A stretch of DNA of 64,000 nt from Burkholderiaceae bacterium (GCA_027493945.1 JAOSJU010000001.1:2848484-2912483), one strand, 5' to 3'; shown: positions 1-12,138, counted from the first letter of the stretch. Notes: generated by a model from the letters alone, not told the origin. Translations and numbers: made by a program.

Positions 1-28
1 CGGAAGCGGCTCGCGTGGTGTCGCCCAT
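1..28 (-). CDS. aapP: Amino-acid ABC transporter ATP-binding protein, N-terminal fragment (AapP-like)
   Basis: Only the first nine codons are present, read leftward from an ATG at 28-26, and the gene continues beyond the window. A GGAG ribosome-binding site sits about 6 bases upstream of that ATG. The start lies 19 bases after the aapM stop. In AapJQMP systems the ATPase gene follows the two permeases, so the identity comes from position alone; no motif is visible in the fragment. Confidence 0.5.
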
Positions 29-47
29 TTGCGTTCTCCGTGCGTGC

Positions 48-1091
48 TCAGCGGTGCTCGCCGCGCGCGAGGTCGCGCTCGAGCCACTGGCTGTATTTCG
101 ACATCGCGAAGCAGAAGACCCAGTAGACGACGATCGAGAACAGGAAGGCCTCGATGAAGTACTTCTTCCACGAGAAGTCGGTCTCGACCGACTTCTTCAC
201 CGCGTAGGCGAAGTCGTAGATCGCGATGATCACCACCAGCGAGGTGTCCTTGAACAGCGCGATGAAGCTGTTGACGATCGACGGGATCGCCACCCGCAGC
301 GCCTGCGGCAAAATCACCAGCGCCATCGCTTTCCAGTAGGACAGGCCGAGCGCCTCGGCCGCCTCGTACTGGCCGCGCGGCACCGCCTCCAGGCCGCCGC
401 GCACCGCCTCGGCGAGGTAGGCCGCGACGAACAGGATGATCGCGATCTGCGCGCGCAGCAGCTGCTCGATGCGCATGCCCTCGGGCAGGAACAGCGCGAA
501 CATCACCGAGGCCATGAACAGCACGGTGATCAGCGGCACACCGCGCACGACCTCGATGTAGATGACCGACAGCGAGCGCACCATCGGCAGCTGCGAACGC
601 CGGCCCAGTGCAAGCAGCACGCCCAGCGGAAACGCGAACGCGACGCCGAAGATCGCCAGGATCAGCGTGACCGGCAGCCCGCCCCACTGCTCGGTGCGCA
701 CCGGCACGAGCCCGGCGCCACCGCCCATCAGCCAGAACGAGACGACGATGCCCAGCGCCCAGACCGCGGCGAGCCAGGGCCGCCAGGCACGCCGCATCGC
801 CGACACCACGAGCAGGGCGCACAGCACGGCGATCACGATCGCGGGCCGCCATTGCTGTTCGTACGGATAGACCGCGAACAGCATGAAGCGGAACTTCTCC
901 GTGACCACCGCCCAGCAGGCGCCCTGGCCGCGCACCGCGTCGCAGGCCGAGGCCGGGGCATGGCCCCAGACCGCGTCGAAGAACAGCCAGCGCAGCGCCG
1001 GCGGCAGCGCCCAGCCGAGCAGCGCAAGCATCGCGATCGTCATCGCCGCGTTGGCCGGCGACGAGAACAGGTTGGCGCGGAGCCAGCTCAT
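48..1091 (-). CDS. aapM: Polar amino-acid ABC transporter permease AapM
   Basis: This 347-residue inner-membrane protein has several hydrophobic helices. It carries the EAA coupling loop of binding-protein-dependent permeases, here EALGLSYWKA followed by ILPQALRVAIP, where the ATPase docks. Its long N-terminal part before the permease core is typical of AapM/GltK-like subunits of general L-amino-acid transporters. It lies 22 bases after aapQ and just before the aapP start, so it is part of the aapJQM(P) operon. The reading frame is intact. Confidence 0.9.
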   Translation of the reverse strand: MSWLRANLFSSPANAAMTIAMLALLGWALPPALRWLFFDAVWGHAPASACDAVRGQGACWAVVTEKFRFMLFAVYPYEQQWRPAIVIAVLCALLVVSAMRRAWRPWLAAVWALGIVVSFWLMGGGAGLVPVRTEQWGGLPVTLILAIFGVAFAFPLGVLLALGRRSQLPMVRSLSVIYIEVVRGVPLITVLFMASVMFALFLPEGMRIEQLLRAQIAIILFVAAYLAEAVRGGLEAVPRGQYEAAEALGLSYWKAMALVILPQALRVAIPSIVNSFIALFKDTSLVVIIAIYDFAYAVKKSVETDFSWKKYFIEAFLFSIVVYWVFCFAMSKYSQWLERDLARGEHR

Positions 1092-1113
1092 CGTGTCGTC
1101 GCCGCGCCGGTGT

Positions 1114-2256
1114 TCAGCGCTCGACCAGGCGCGTGCGCGCCGCGTACCAGTTCATCAGCAGCGAGATCGCCGGGCTGATGCTCAGGTAGACCGCCATCAG
1201 GATCGCGATCGCCTCGATCGCCTGCCCGGTCTGGTTCATCGTCGTGTTGGCTACCGCTACCAGGTCGGGGTAGCCGATCGCGACCGCCAGCGACGAGTTC
1301 TTGGTGAGATTCAGGTACTGGCTGGTGAGTGGCGGAATGATCACGCGCAGCGCCTGCGGCATCGTCACCAGGCGCAGGCGCTGGCCCGGTTTCAGGCCGA
1401 GCGCGATCGCCGCCTCGGTCTGGCCGTGCGGCACCGACAGGATTCCGCCGCGCACCACCTCGGCGATGAAGGCCGCGGTGTAGGTGGACAGGCCGACCAG
1501 CAACGCGATGAACTCGGGCGACAGCGATCGCCCGCCCTGGAAATCGAAGCCTCCGAGTTGCGGCACGTCGAGCCCGGTGGGCGCGCCGCCGGCCAGCCAG
1601 GCGGCGGCCGGCAGCAGCACCAGCAGCGCCGCCGAAGGCCAGAACACCGGCCACTGCGCGCCGGTCGCGCGCTGGTGGCGCGCGGCGAGCGTGCGCCACG
1701 CGAAGACCAGCGCGATGGCGGCGGCGAACGCCCAGCCTGCCGCACTCCAGCCGGGCGCGGCTTGCGGCCATGCGTAGCGCAGGCCGCGCTGGCTCAGGAA
1801 CGCCAGGTCGCCGAAGGCGATCGCCTCGCGCACCGGCGGCAGCAACTCGGTGATCAGCCCGTACCAGACGAACAGCTGCAGCAGCAGCGGAATGTTGCGC
1901 AGGAACTCCACGTACGCGGACGCCAGGCGCGCCACCAGCCAGTTCGACGACAGACGCGCGATGCCGACCAGCGTGCCGATGACGCTCGCGGCGACGATGC
2001 CCAGCGCCGAGACCCAGAGCGTGTTCAGCAGCCCGACCAGGAACGCGCGGCCGTAGGTGTTCGACGGGTCGAACGCGACGTGGCTCTCGGCGATCTCGAA
2101 GCCGGCTTCGCGCGACAGGAAGCCGAAGCCGACCTGGATCTGGCGCGTGGAGAGGTTGTGCAGCGTGTTGGAGACCAGGAACCAGCCGACGCCGACGACG
2201 GCGGTCAGCAGCAGCGCCTGGTAGAGAATCCCGCGGACGCGCTCGCTCGCGAACAT
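1114..2256 (-). CDS. aapQ: Polar amino-acid ABC transporter permease AapQ
   Basis: This 380-residue integral membrane permease partners AapM. An N-terminal helix follows MFASERVRGILYQ, and a long insert with further hydrophobic segments precedes the C-terminal permease core. The EAA loop reads AAIALGLKPGQRLRLVTMPQ then ALRVIIPPLTSQYLN. In the Aap family the AapQ/AapM heterodimer forms the channel for a broad range of L-amino acids. It starts 70 bases after aapJ and the frame is intact. Confidence 0.9.
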   Translation of the reverse strand: MFASERVRGILYQALLLTAVVGVGWFLVSNTLHNLSTRQIQVGFGFLSREAGFEIAESHVAFDPSNTYGRAFLVGLLNTLWVSALGIVAASVIGTLVGIARLSSNWLVARLASAYVEFLRNIPLLLQLFVWYGLITELLPPVREAIAFGDLAFLSQRGLRYAWPQAAPGWSAAGWAFAAAIALVFAWRTLAARHQRATGAQWPVFWPSAALLVLLPAAAWLAGGAPTGLDVPQLGGFDFQGGRSLSPEFIALLVGLSTYTAAFIAEVVRGGILSVPHGQTEAAIALGLKPGQRLRLVTMPQALRVIIPPLTSQYLNLTKNSSLAVAIGYPDLVAVANTTMNQTGQAIEAIAILMAVYLSISPAISLLMNWYAARTRLVER

Positions 2257-2326
2257 TTGCGATCGGCCGGATGAGCGCGCGGCCGCGGGGGCGGTGTGGG
2301 CAGGTCCCGAGCGGAGGCGCCCGCGT

Positions 2327-3341
2327 TCAGCGGATCGGCGGCGCGTACATCAGGCCGCCGTCGCGCCACTGCGCGTTGATCCCGCGCGAGATGCCGATCG
2401 GGCCGACGTTGCGCTGGTACATCTCGCCGTAGTTGCCCACCGCCTTGATCGCGCGCACCAGCCAGTCGTTGTCGACCCCCAGGCCCTTGCCGATGTCGCC
2501 CGAGGTGCCGACCAGCCGCTGGATCGTCGGCTCCTTGCTCTCGGCCTTCAGCTTGTCGACGTTGGTGGAGGCGACGCCGTACTCCTCGGCCTCGATCAGC
2601 CCGAACAGCGTCCATTTGACGATGGTGAAGTATTCCCAGTCGCCGCGGCGCACCAGCGGGCCGAGCGGCTCCTTCGAGATCGCCTCGGGCAGGATCACGT
2701 AGTCGTCCTTGTTCGGCGCCTTCAGCCGCGTCGCCGCCAGCCCCGAGATGTCGGTGGTGAACACGTCGCAGCGCCCCGAGAAGAACGCCTGCTCGACCTG
2801 CTGCAGCTCGTTGACCACCACCGGCCGGAAGTTCATCTTCTTCGTGCGGAAGTAGTCGCTCAGGTTCAGCTCGGTGGTCGTGCCCGGCTGCACGCAGACC
2901 GTGGCGCCGTTGAGCTGGGTGGCGCTCTTCACGTTCGACGACTTCTTCACCATGAAGCCCTGTCCGTCGTAGAAGATCGTGCCGGCGAAGACCGCGCCGA
3001 GCGTCGAGTCGCGGCTGGAGGTCCAGGTGGTGTTGCGCGACAGGATGTCGACCTCGCCCGACTGCAGCGTGGTGAAGCGGTTCTGCGTGTTGGTCGGCAC
3101 GAACTGCACCTTGTTCGCGTCGCCGAGGATCACCGCGGCCACCGCGCGGCAGAAGTCGACGTCGATGCCGTGCCAGACGCCCCTGGCTGTCGGGGGCCGA
3201 GAATCCGAGCAGGCCGGTGTTCACGCCGCAGCGCAGCGCGCCCCGCTGCTTGATCGTATCGAGGGTGGGGCCGGCCGAGGCCAACGATGGTGCGAGCACC
3301 GCGGCCGCTGCCAGCAGCGCGGCAAGATGGATCTTCTTCAT
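2327..3341 (-). CDS. aapJ: Amino-acid ABC transporter substrate-binding protein AapJ, single-base frameshift
   Basis: This periplasmic binding protein starts with a clear Sec signal (MKKIHLAALLAAAAVLAPSLASA) and then GPTLDTIKQRGALRCGVNTG, the usual opening of AapJ/GltI-type proteins. Reading breaks near 3175-3177: the N-terminal part ends after SAPDSQG, and the rest (CRAVAAVILGDANKVQFVP onward to YAPPIR) is in another frame. Removing one base restores a continuous protein of about 337 residues, the family length. There is no other lesion, so a sequencing indel is likelier than decay. It is the first gene of the aap operon, 112 bases after gcvT. Confidence 0.87.
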
Positions 3342-3411
3342 GTCGGGAGCCTCGTGATGGAATATCGCGCGAGTCTACGCAGAAGGCCGAGCCCGATACA
3401 AGGCGGGGCGT

Positions 3412-3441
3412 GCGCGCCGAGGGGAAACCCCGAGGGCGCGC
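3412..3441. terminator. Possible stem-loop between gcvT and aapJ
   Basis: Seven-base GC arms (GCGCGCC and GGCGCGC) enclose a second GGGG/CCCC stem with an AAA loop and a small internal bulge. It sits in the 112-base gap after the gcvT stop. No U-run follows on either strand, so a classical intrinsic terminator is not shown. It could be an attenuating or RNA-stabilising hairpin. Confidence 0.25.
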
Positions 3442-3453
3442 GCGGTCCCTGCA

Positions 3454-4605
3454 TCAGCGCTTGTAACGCTTGGGAACGAACGGCAGCGGCGTGGGCGTCA
3501 CGCCGGGGCGGCGATCGCGCACCACCGCGCGCAGCGGCGCGCGCGCCGCGTCGTCGAGCGCCGCGCGGTCGACGCGGGCGAGCATGACCGGATGGCCGAG
3601 CGACGGAGAGATCGTTCCGCTGGTGACTTCGCCCACGACGCGATCGTCGGGCCCGACGATCGCCGCGTGCGCGCGGATCGGCACCGTCTCGCGCGAGATC
3701 AGCCCGGCCAGCGTGCGCGGGGTGCTCTCGGCGAGCTGCGCGAGGATCGTCGCGGCGCCCGGAAAACCGCCGGCTTTCGCGCCGCTCGCGCGGCGCGACT
3801 TCGGGATCGCGAAGGCCAGCCCCGACTCGACCGGCGTGGTCGCGGCGTCGATGTCGCTGCCATGCAGCGGCAGGCCCGCCTCGAGCCGCAGCGTGTCGCG
3901 CGCGCCCAGGCCGGCCGGTTGCACCGCCGGGTTGGCGAGCAGGCGCCGCACGATCGCCTCGGCCTGCGCGAGCGGCAACGAGATCTCGTAGCCGTCCTCG
4001 CCGGTGTAGCCCGAGCGGGTGGCGAAGCAGTCGGCGCCGAGCAGCCGCAGCGTGGCTGCCTGCATGAAGCGCAGCGACGCCGCCGCCGGGTCGAGGGCGG
4101 CGAGCGCCGCCTCGGCCGCCGGGCCCTGCAGCGCAACCAGCGCCGCGTCGACCCATTCGATGCGCAGCTGCGGGCAGCGGCTGCGCAGCGCGCGCAGGTC
4201 GGCGTCGCGATTGCCGGCGTTGACCACCATCCGCACCTCGGCGTGCGCGCCGTCGACCAGGTGCACGAGCATCAGGTCGTCGTCGATGCCGCCGCGCTCG
4301 TTCAGCAGCAGCGAGTAGCGCTGCGCCGCGTGCGTCCAGCCGTCGAAGTCGACCGGCAGCGCGGCTTCGAGCTGCGCGTACAGTGTCTGCGGCCGGTCGT
4401 CCGCGGCGCGGATCCGCAGCTGCCCCATGTGGGAGACGTCGAACAGGCTGGCGCGCTCGCGGGTGTGCAGGTGTTCGGCCTTCAGGCCCGCCGGATACTG
4501 GATCGGCATCTCGTAGCCGGCGAAGGCGCCGAACTTCGCGCCGTGCTCCGCGTGCAGCGCATGCAGCGGAATGTGCCGCAGGGTCTCGTGCGCAGGCTGG
4601 CTCAT
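3454..4605 (-). CDS. gcvT: Aminomethyltransferase, T-protein of the glycine cleavage system
   Basis: This 383-residue enzyme is the tetrahydrofolate-dependent T-protein. It takes the aminomethyl group from lipoyl-GcvH and yields methylene-THF and ammonia. Typical elements are FDVSHMGQLRI near the N-terminus, the LLNERGGIDDDLM segment, the RSGYTGEDGYEI motif and a C-terminal GEVTSGTISPSLG barrel segment. I chose the ATG at 4605 because GGGAG lies 6 bases upstream and because MSQPAHETLRHIPL is the usual opening. It is the last gcv gene of the riboswitch operon, 36 bases after gcvP. Confidence 0.95.
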   Translation of the reverse strand: MSQPAHETLRHIPLHALHAEHGAKFGAFAGYEMPIQYPAGLKAEHLHTRERASLFDVSHMGQLRIRAADDRPQTLYAQLEAALPVDFDGWTHAAQRYSLLLNERGGIDDDLMLVHLVDGAHAEVRMVVNAGNRDADLRALRSRCPQLRIEWVDAALVALQGPAAEAALAALDPAAASLRFMQAATLRLLGADCFATRSGYTGEDGYEISLPLAQAEAIVRRLLANPAVQPAGLGARDTLRLEAGLPLHGSDIDAATTPVESGLAFAIPKSRRASGAKAGGFPGAATILAQLAESTPRTLAGLISRETVPIRAHAAIVGPDDRVVGEVTSGTISPSLGHPVMLARVDRAALDDAARAPLRAVVRDRRPGVTPTPLPFVPKRYKR

Positions 4606-4641
4606 CGCGTGCTCCCTTCGTCGGCGTAGTGTGAACACGCT

Positions 4642-7589
<2,948 letters not shown>

Positions 7590-7681
7590 GGACAGGTCTC
7601 CGGCGCGGCTCGCGAAATTGCGGCCCGCGTGGGGGTGGATCGATGGGTTGCGGCGCGCGGGACACGCGCGCCGCCGCGCGT

Positions 7682-8068
7682 TCAGCCGGCGCCGGGGCCG
7701 GCCGCGTAGGCGTTGGCGTCGAGCAGCGCGTCGATCTGGGCCGGCTCCGACGGGCGCATCCGGAACAGCCACCCCTTGTCGAACGGCGACTCGTTGACCG
7801 TCTGCGGCGCTTCGGCGAGCGCCGGGTTCACTTCGAGCACTTCACCGGTCACCGGCGCGTAGACATCGGAAGCCGCTTTGGTCGACTCGACGACGACACA
7901 GGATTCGCCCTGAGCCAGCCGGCGCCCGACCTCGGGCAGTTCGACGTAGACCAGCTCGCCCAGCGCATCCTGGGCATGGAAGGTGATGCCCACGGTGGCG
8001 CTGCCGTCGGTTTCGAGGCGAAGCCACTCGTGCGACGAGGTGTAGCGGAGGTGGGTGGGGTTGTCCAA
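7682..8068 (-). CDS. gcvH: Glycine cleavage system H protein
   Basis: This 128-residue lipoyl carrier shuttles the aminomethyl group between P- and T-proteins. It shows [12 protein letters not shown] at the N-terminus, the lipoyl-lysine motif [20 protein letters not shown], and the family C-terminal [11 protein letters not shown]. No ATG fits. A TTG at 8068 with GGAG 7 bases upstream gives the expected N-terminus ([14 protein letters not shown]), so a TTG start is proposed. It is the first gene after the glycine riboswitch. Confidence 0.95.
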   Translation of the reverse strand: MDNPTHLRYTSSHEWLRLETDGSATVGITFHAQDALGELVYVELPEVGRRLAQGESCVVVESTKAASDVYAPVTGEVLEVNPALAEAPQTVNESPFDKGWLFRMRPSEPAQIDALLDANAYAAGPGAG

Positions 8069-8105
8069 GGCAGGGCTCCGAAGGCGGCCGCGTCGCGGCC
8101 CATGG

Positions 8106-8341
8106 TTGATCGGGAGCCCCCTCTGTCCGTTTGCCTGAGATATTCGGCGCCCGCGTCGGCGCGGAGGCCTTTTTCCTTCGGCGAGGCGCGTGCCGCGGTC
8201 GACACGACCGCCTGCCGCGCACCTTCTCTCCAGAGAGCCGAACCGCTGAGGTCCTTTTGCCTGAGAGTTTCCGGGGCGATACACCTTCGGCGCCGCGCCG
8301 CACCGATCTGCTGCCTCGGTTCGCGCGGTCTCTCCCACAGC
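8106..8341 (-). ncRNA. Tandem glycine riboswitch upstream of gcvH
   Basis: Reading leftward, two glycine aptamers lie in series. The first opens with GGGAGAGACC at 8336, has GCCGAAGGTG, and closes with CTCTCAGGCAAAAGGAC near 8269-8253. The second has GGAGAGAAGGTGCG and GCCGAAGG, and closes with CTCAGGCAAACGGACAGA near 8141-8121. These are the conserved cores of the gcvT-type RNA. In this class cooperative glycine binding usually turns on expression of the glycine cleavage genes. It ends about 40 bases before the gcvH start, so it likely controls gcvHPT and perhaps the aap transporter. Confidence 0.95.
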
Positions 8342-8448
8342 GGTTATCCGGCTGGCGCACAGAGTGCCAATCCGCCGCCCGGGTGTCAAATCGCGCGAAC
8401 CCCGGCCCAGCCCGTGGGCCGGTGTCGATTCGCGTGGGAGCGCCGCGA

Positions 8449-8733
8449 TTATTGTTGGCGCGGCGCAGTGGGCAGCGAGGCGGTGAGCGGGATGTGGTAT
8501 TGCGGCGGATCGCGCAGCCACAGTTGCTGGTTCACCGCGACGGTCAGCGGGTCGACGCCCTGGCGATCGAGCTTCGCGAGGTTGATCGGCGCCATCGGAG
8601 TCGGCTCGTGGTTCAGCATCCGCTCGAAGCTGGCGAGGATCGGGTCCTCGCCCTGCGGCGGCGCCGCAAGCACGGTCCCGCAGGCAAGACTGGCGAGCGC
8701 CAAGCCAAGCAGGGATTTCATCGGAGTCTTCAT
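8449..8733 (-). CDS. Small secreted protein of unknown function
   Basis: I do not recognise the family. The 94-residue product begins [19 protein letters not shown] with a clean Sec signal ending near VLAAPPQ. About 70 mature residues follow, rich in Pro, Leu and Asp ([32 protein letters not shown]) and without cysteine. The ATG at 8733 has GGAG 7 bases upstream. The gene is single and diverges from a sigma-54 activator. It has a good sigma-54 promoter about 56 bases upstream of its start, so it is probably a direct target of that activator. Confidence 0.72.
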   Translation of the reverse strand: MKTPMKSLLGLALASLACGTVLAAPPQGEDPILASFERMLNHEPTPMAPINLAKLDRQGVDPLTVAVNQQLWLRDPPQYHIPLTASLPTAPRQQ

Positions 8734-8788
8734 GTCATGCTCCTCGCGAGGTGGAACGCCCGGGCGTCGTGTCCCGTACCCGACATCA

Positions 8789-8804
8789 AGCGAGATCCGT
8801 GCCA
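8789..8804 (-). promoter_or_regulatory. Sigma-54 (-24/-12) promoter for the small secreted protein
   Basis: Read leftward the element is TGGCACGGATCTCGCT. It matches the consensus TGGCACG-N4-TTGC at every fixed position except one (T to C just before the -12 GC). GG and GC have the required spacing. The predicted +1 lies near 8778, leaving a leader of about 45 bases before the ATG at 8733. Confidence 0.7.
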
Positions 8805-8907
8805 GCGCGCCCAGGTTGCTGTATCGACGACGTTTTCGGCAATGTGCCGGCGCAGCGAGGCACCGGGGTGCTGTGGCGGGGCCCCAGCGTGCTTGTCGGT
8901 GTTCAAG

Positions 8908-8930
8908 TGAACGTCCATACTGGACGTTCA
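8908..8930. promoter_or_regulatory. Palindromic operator, likely activator site (UAS)
   Basis: Perfect 10-bp arms (TGAACGTCCA and TGGACGTTCA) are separated by TAC. The centre lies about 116 bp upstream of the -24 box of the minus-strand sigma-54 promoter, the usual distance for an enhancer-binding protein. It is also just upstream of the activator's own coding region. Binding by that activator is inferred. Confidence 0.6.
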
Positions 8931-8945
8931 ATCGCGGGGCGCACC

Positions 8946-10404
8946 GTGACGCTCCGTTTCCAACACCCAGTACCCGCATACCGCCCTGGTCACGATCGCC
9001 ACCCTCGGCAGCCTGCTCGACAACCTCGAGGAAGGCGTCCTGTTCCTCGACGCGCGGCAACGGGTCGTCGGCATCAATGTCGCGGCCGGCCGCCTGCTGG
9101 GTCACGAAGGCGAACGGTTGCTGGGCGAGGAGTGCCCGGTCGTGTTCGCCGGCACGCGTTGCGCGCGCGATTGCGCGGCGCGCGGAAACTGTTCGCTCGT
9201 GCCGCTCCCGTCGGCTTCGCGCAAGACCGAGGACATCGCTCTGAAGCGCCCCGACGGCAGCGAGGTGTCGCTGCGCATGTCGGCGATGCTGCTGCCGGCG
9301 AACGACAGCGGCATCCACTGCGCGATCGTGCTGCGCGATCGTTCGCGCGAAGTCGCGCTGGAGGCCGAGATCCGCGAGCGCTGGCGGCTCGGCGGACTGG
9401 TCGGCCGCTCGCCTGCGATGCAGGCGCTGTATGCGCAGATCCTGCGCGCGGCCGCCAGCGACGCGAGCGTGCTGATCACCGGCGAGAGCGGGGTGGGCAA
9501 GGAACTGGTCGCGCGCGCGCTGCACGACAATTCGCCGCGCGCGCAGGGGCCATTCGTGCCGCTCGACTGCGGCGCCCTGCCCGAGAGCCTGCTCGAGTCC
9601 GAACTGTTCGGTCACGCCAAGGGGGCCTTCTCGGGCGCGAGCAGTGCGCGCGTGGGGCGCTTCGAGGCGGCCAGCGGGGGCACGCTGCTGCTCGACGAGA
9701 TCGGCGAGATCTCCCCGGCGATGCAGACCAAGCTGCTGCGGGTGCTGCAGGAGCGCGAGGTGGTGCGCCTCGGCGAAAACTTGCCGCGCAAGGTCGAGGT
9801 CCGGGTGGTGGCGGCGACGCATCGCGACCTGGCGGCGATGGTGCGTTTGGGCGAGTTCCGCGAAGACCTGTACTACCGGCTGCGGGTGCTGCCGCTGCAC
9901 GTCGCGCCCTTGCGCGAGCGCGTCGCCGACATTCCGCTGCTGGCGGCGCACATGCTGGGCGAACTGGCCGAGCGCTATCGCCGTGCGCCGCTGCGCATCG
10001 CGTCCGAGGCGATGACGGCGCTGGAGGCGTATCCCTGGCCGGGCAACGTGCGCCAGCTGTTCAACACGCTCGAATATGCGACGGTGCAGGCCGACGGCTC
10101 GGTGATCCTGCCGCATCACCTGCTGCCCGAGATCCTCGCGCCCGAGGCGGCAGCCGGCGCGCCCGATTCCGGCCGTCCGCTGCTGCCGGGCGCGGGTGCC
10201 GCTGCCCGTGTCGATGCCGGCGTCTCTGCCGGCGCGGCAGCGGCATCCGCGCGCTTCGTCCGGCAGCGTCTGCCGCAGGCCGATGCGCGTGCGCTGATCG
10301 AGCGGGTCTTGCGCGAATCGGGCGGCAATCGCGCCGAAGCCGCGCGCCGCCTCGGCATGTCGCGCACCACGCTGTGGAAGAAGCTCAAGGGGGAGCGCAG
10401 TTGA
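8946..10404 (+). CDS. Sigma-54-dependent Fis-family transcriptional activator with PAS domain
   Basis: An N-terminal PAS-like domain ([20 protein letters not shown]) is followed by a cysteine cluster ([19 protein letters not shown]). Next comes the AAA+ domain with Walker A GESGVGKE, the sigma-54 contact loop GAFSGA (a conservative variant of GAFTGA) and Walker [13 protein letters not shown]. It ends with a Fis helix-turn-helix ([20 protein letters not shown]). The frame is open from 8950 without a standard start before the TTG at 9118, which would cut the PAS domain. A GTG at 8946 would work if one base is missing near 8965. It likely regulates the divergent secreted protein and/or glcDEF, which starts 50 bases downstream. 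Confidence 0.85.
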
Positions 10405-10454
10405 CTCACGATGGGGGCGCTCCGGAAGCCGCGCCGGGTTCGGGCACAATCGCG

Positions 10455-12059
10455 ATGCGAGCCATGAATCCGTCCGGCGCATCTCCGTTGCAGCCCCTGT
10501 CCGCCAGCTCTTCCGCCGCCGACCCGGCCGCCGCCAACCCGGCCGACACGGCCGCGCGAGCCGCGATCGACCGCCATGCGGACCTCGCCGCGCGGCCCGG
10601 CCCGGCGCGCCAGCGCGAGGTCGTCGAGCGGCTGCGCGTGATCGTTCCGGCGCATTGCCTGCTCTACCGCGAGGAGGACACGCGGCCCTACGAATGCGAC
10701 GGCCTGTCGGCGTATCGCCAGTTACCCATGGTGGTGGTGCTGCCCGAAACCGGGGAACAGGTCCAGGCGCTGCTGAAGGCCTGCCGCGAACTCGACGTGC
10801 CGGTGGTGGCGCGCGGCGCCGGCACCAGCCTGTCGGGCGGATCGATGCCGCATGCCTCCGGCGTGGTGCTGTCTCTGGCCAAGTTCAACCGCATCCTGTC
10901 GATCGACCCGCTGGCGCGCACCGCGCGCGTGCAGCCGGGCGTGCGCAACCTGGCGATCTCGGATGCCGCGGCCGCGCACCGCCTGTACTACGCGCCCGAC
11001 CCGTCCTCGCAGATCGCCTGCACGATCGGCGGCAACGTCGCCGAGAATTCCGGCGGCGTGCATTGCCTGAAGTACGGGTTGACGGTGCACAACGTGCTGC
11101 GCGTGCGCGCGCTCACGATCGACGGCGAGTTCGTCGAGTTCGGAGCCGAGGCCCTCGACACGCCGGGCCTCGACATGCTCGCGCTGACGGTCGGTTCCGA
11201 GGGGATGCTCGCGATCGTCACCGAGGTCACCGTGAAGCTGGTGCCGGTGCCGCCGCTGGCGCGCGTCGTCATGGCCTTGTTCGACGACGTGGTCACCGCC
11301 GGCGACGCGGTCGCGCGCATCATCGCGGCCGGCATCATTCCGGCCGGCCTCGAGATGATGGACCGCAAGGCCACCGTCGCGGTCGAGGAGTTCGTGCACG
11401 CCGGCTACGACCTGGATGCGGCGGCGATCCTGCTGGCGGAGTCCGACGGCACGCCCGAGGAGGTGGCCGACGACGTGGCCCGCATCGTGCAGGTGCTGCG
11501 CGAGTCGGGCGCCACCGGCATCCGTGTGTCGGAATCCGAAGCCGAGCGGCTGCTGTTCTGGTCGGGTCGCAAGAACGCGTTTCCGGCCGCCGGGCGCCTG
11601 TCGCCCGACTACTACTGCATGGACGGCACCATCCCGCGCAGGAACATCGGGCGCATGCTCGCGGCGATCGCGGCGATGGAAGACAAGTACCGGCTGCGCT
11701 GCATGAACGTCTTTCACGCCGGCGACGGCAACCTGCATCCGCTGATCCTGTTCGACGCCAACGACCCCGACGAATGGCAGCGCGCCGAGCATTTCGGTGC
11801 CGAGATCCTCGCGCTCAGCGTCGAGTTCGGCGGCACGATCACCGGCGAGCACGGCGTGGGCATCGAGAAGATCGACTCGATGTGCGTGCAGTTCTCGCGC
11901 GACGAGCTCGACGCCTTCTTCGCGGTCAAGCGCGCATTCGATCCGCCGGGCCTGCTCAATCCCGGCAAGGCGATTCCCACGCCGGCGCGCTGCGCCGAGT
12001 ACGGCAAGATGCACGTGCACGGCGGGCGGCTCGCGTTCCCCGAGCTGCCGCGCTTCTGA
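10455..12059 (+). CDS. glcD: Glycolate oxidase FAD-linked subunit GlcD
   Basis: This is the FAD-binding subunit of glycolate oxidase, which converts glycolate to glyoxylate. The FAD_binding_4 fold shows PVVARGAGTSLSGG and IGGNVAENSGGVHCLKYG. The C-terminal oxidase domain shows FHAGDGNLHPLILFD and GTITGEHGVGIEK. With the ATG at 10455 the product has 534 residues, about 35 more than typical GlcD because of an Ala/Ser/Pro-rich N-terminus. A start at 10464 is equally possible. It is followed by glcE and glcF. Confidence 0.93.
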   Translation: MRAMNPSGASPLQPLSASSSAADPAAANPADTAARAAIDRHADLAARPGPARQREVVERLRVIVPAHCLLYREEDTRPYECDGLSAYRQLPMVVVLPETGEQVQALLKACRELDVPVVARGAGTSLSGGSMPHASGVVLSLAKFNRILSIDPLARTARVQPGVRNLAISDAAAAHRLYYAPDPSSQIACTIGGNVAENSGGVHCLKYGLTVHNVLRVRALTIDGEFVEFGAEALDTPGLDMLALTVGSEGMLAIVTEVTVKLVPVPPLARVVMALFDDVVTAGDAVARIIAAGIIPAGLEMMDRKATVAVEEFVHAGYDLDAAAILLAESDGTPEEVADDVARIVQVLRESGATGIRVSESEAERLLFWSGRKNAFPAAGRLSPDYYCMDGTIPRRNIGRMLAAIAAMEDKYRLRCMNVFHAGDGNLHPLILFDANDPDEWQRAEHFGAEILALSVEFGGTITGEHGVGIEKIDSMCVQFSRDELDAFFAVKRAFDPPGLLNPGKAIPTPARCAEYGKMHVHGGRLAFPELPRF

Positions 12060-12092
12060 TGTGAAACTCATGGGGGTTCGCCGCTACGTACG

Positions 12093-12138
12093 GATGCGTT
12101 TTCGCCGGTGGAACTCGTTCCACCGGCGAAAACGCATC
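12093..12138. repeat. 46-bp near-perfect palindrome between glcD and glcE
   Basis: Two 22-bp arms are perfectly complementary around a 2-base centre (TC). The left arm begins GATGCGTTTTCGCC and the right arm ends GGCGAAAACGCATC. It lies in the 114-bp gap between two genes of one complex. In RNA it would form a very stable hairpin, but no U-run follows. Partial outer arms (GTTCGC near 12076 and GCGAAC near 12147) extend the symmetry. It may be a dispersed palindromic repeat or an RNA-processing hairpin. Confidence 0.75.

Noticed and set aside
8751-10454. Long in-frame extension upstream of glcD through the activator gene
   Set aside because: This is an alternative frame of the activator. GlcD homology begins only after the ATG at 10455/10464.
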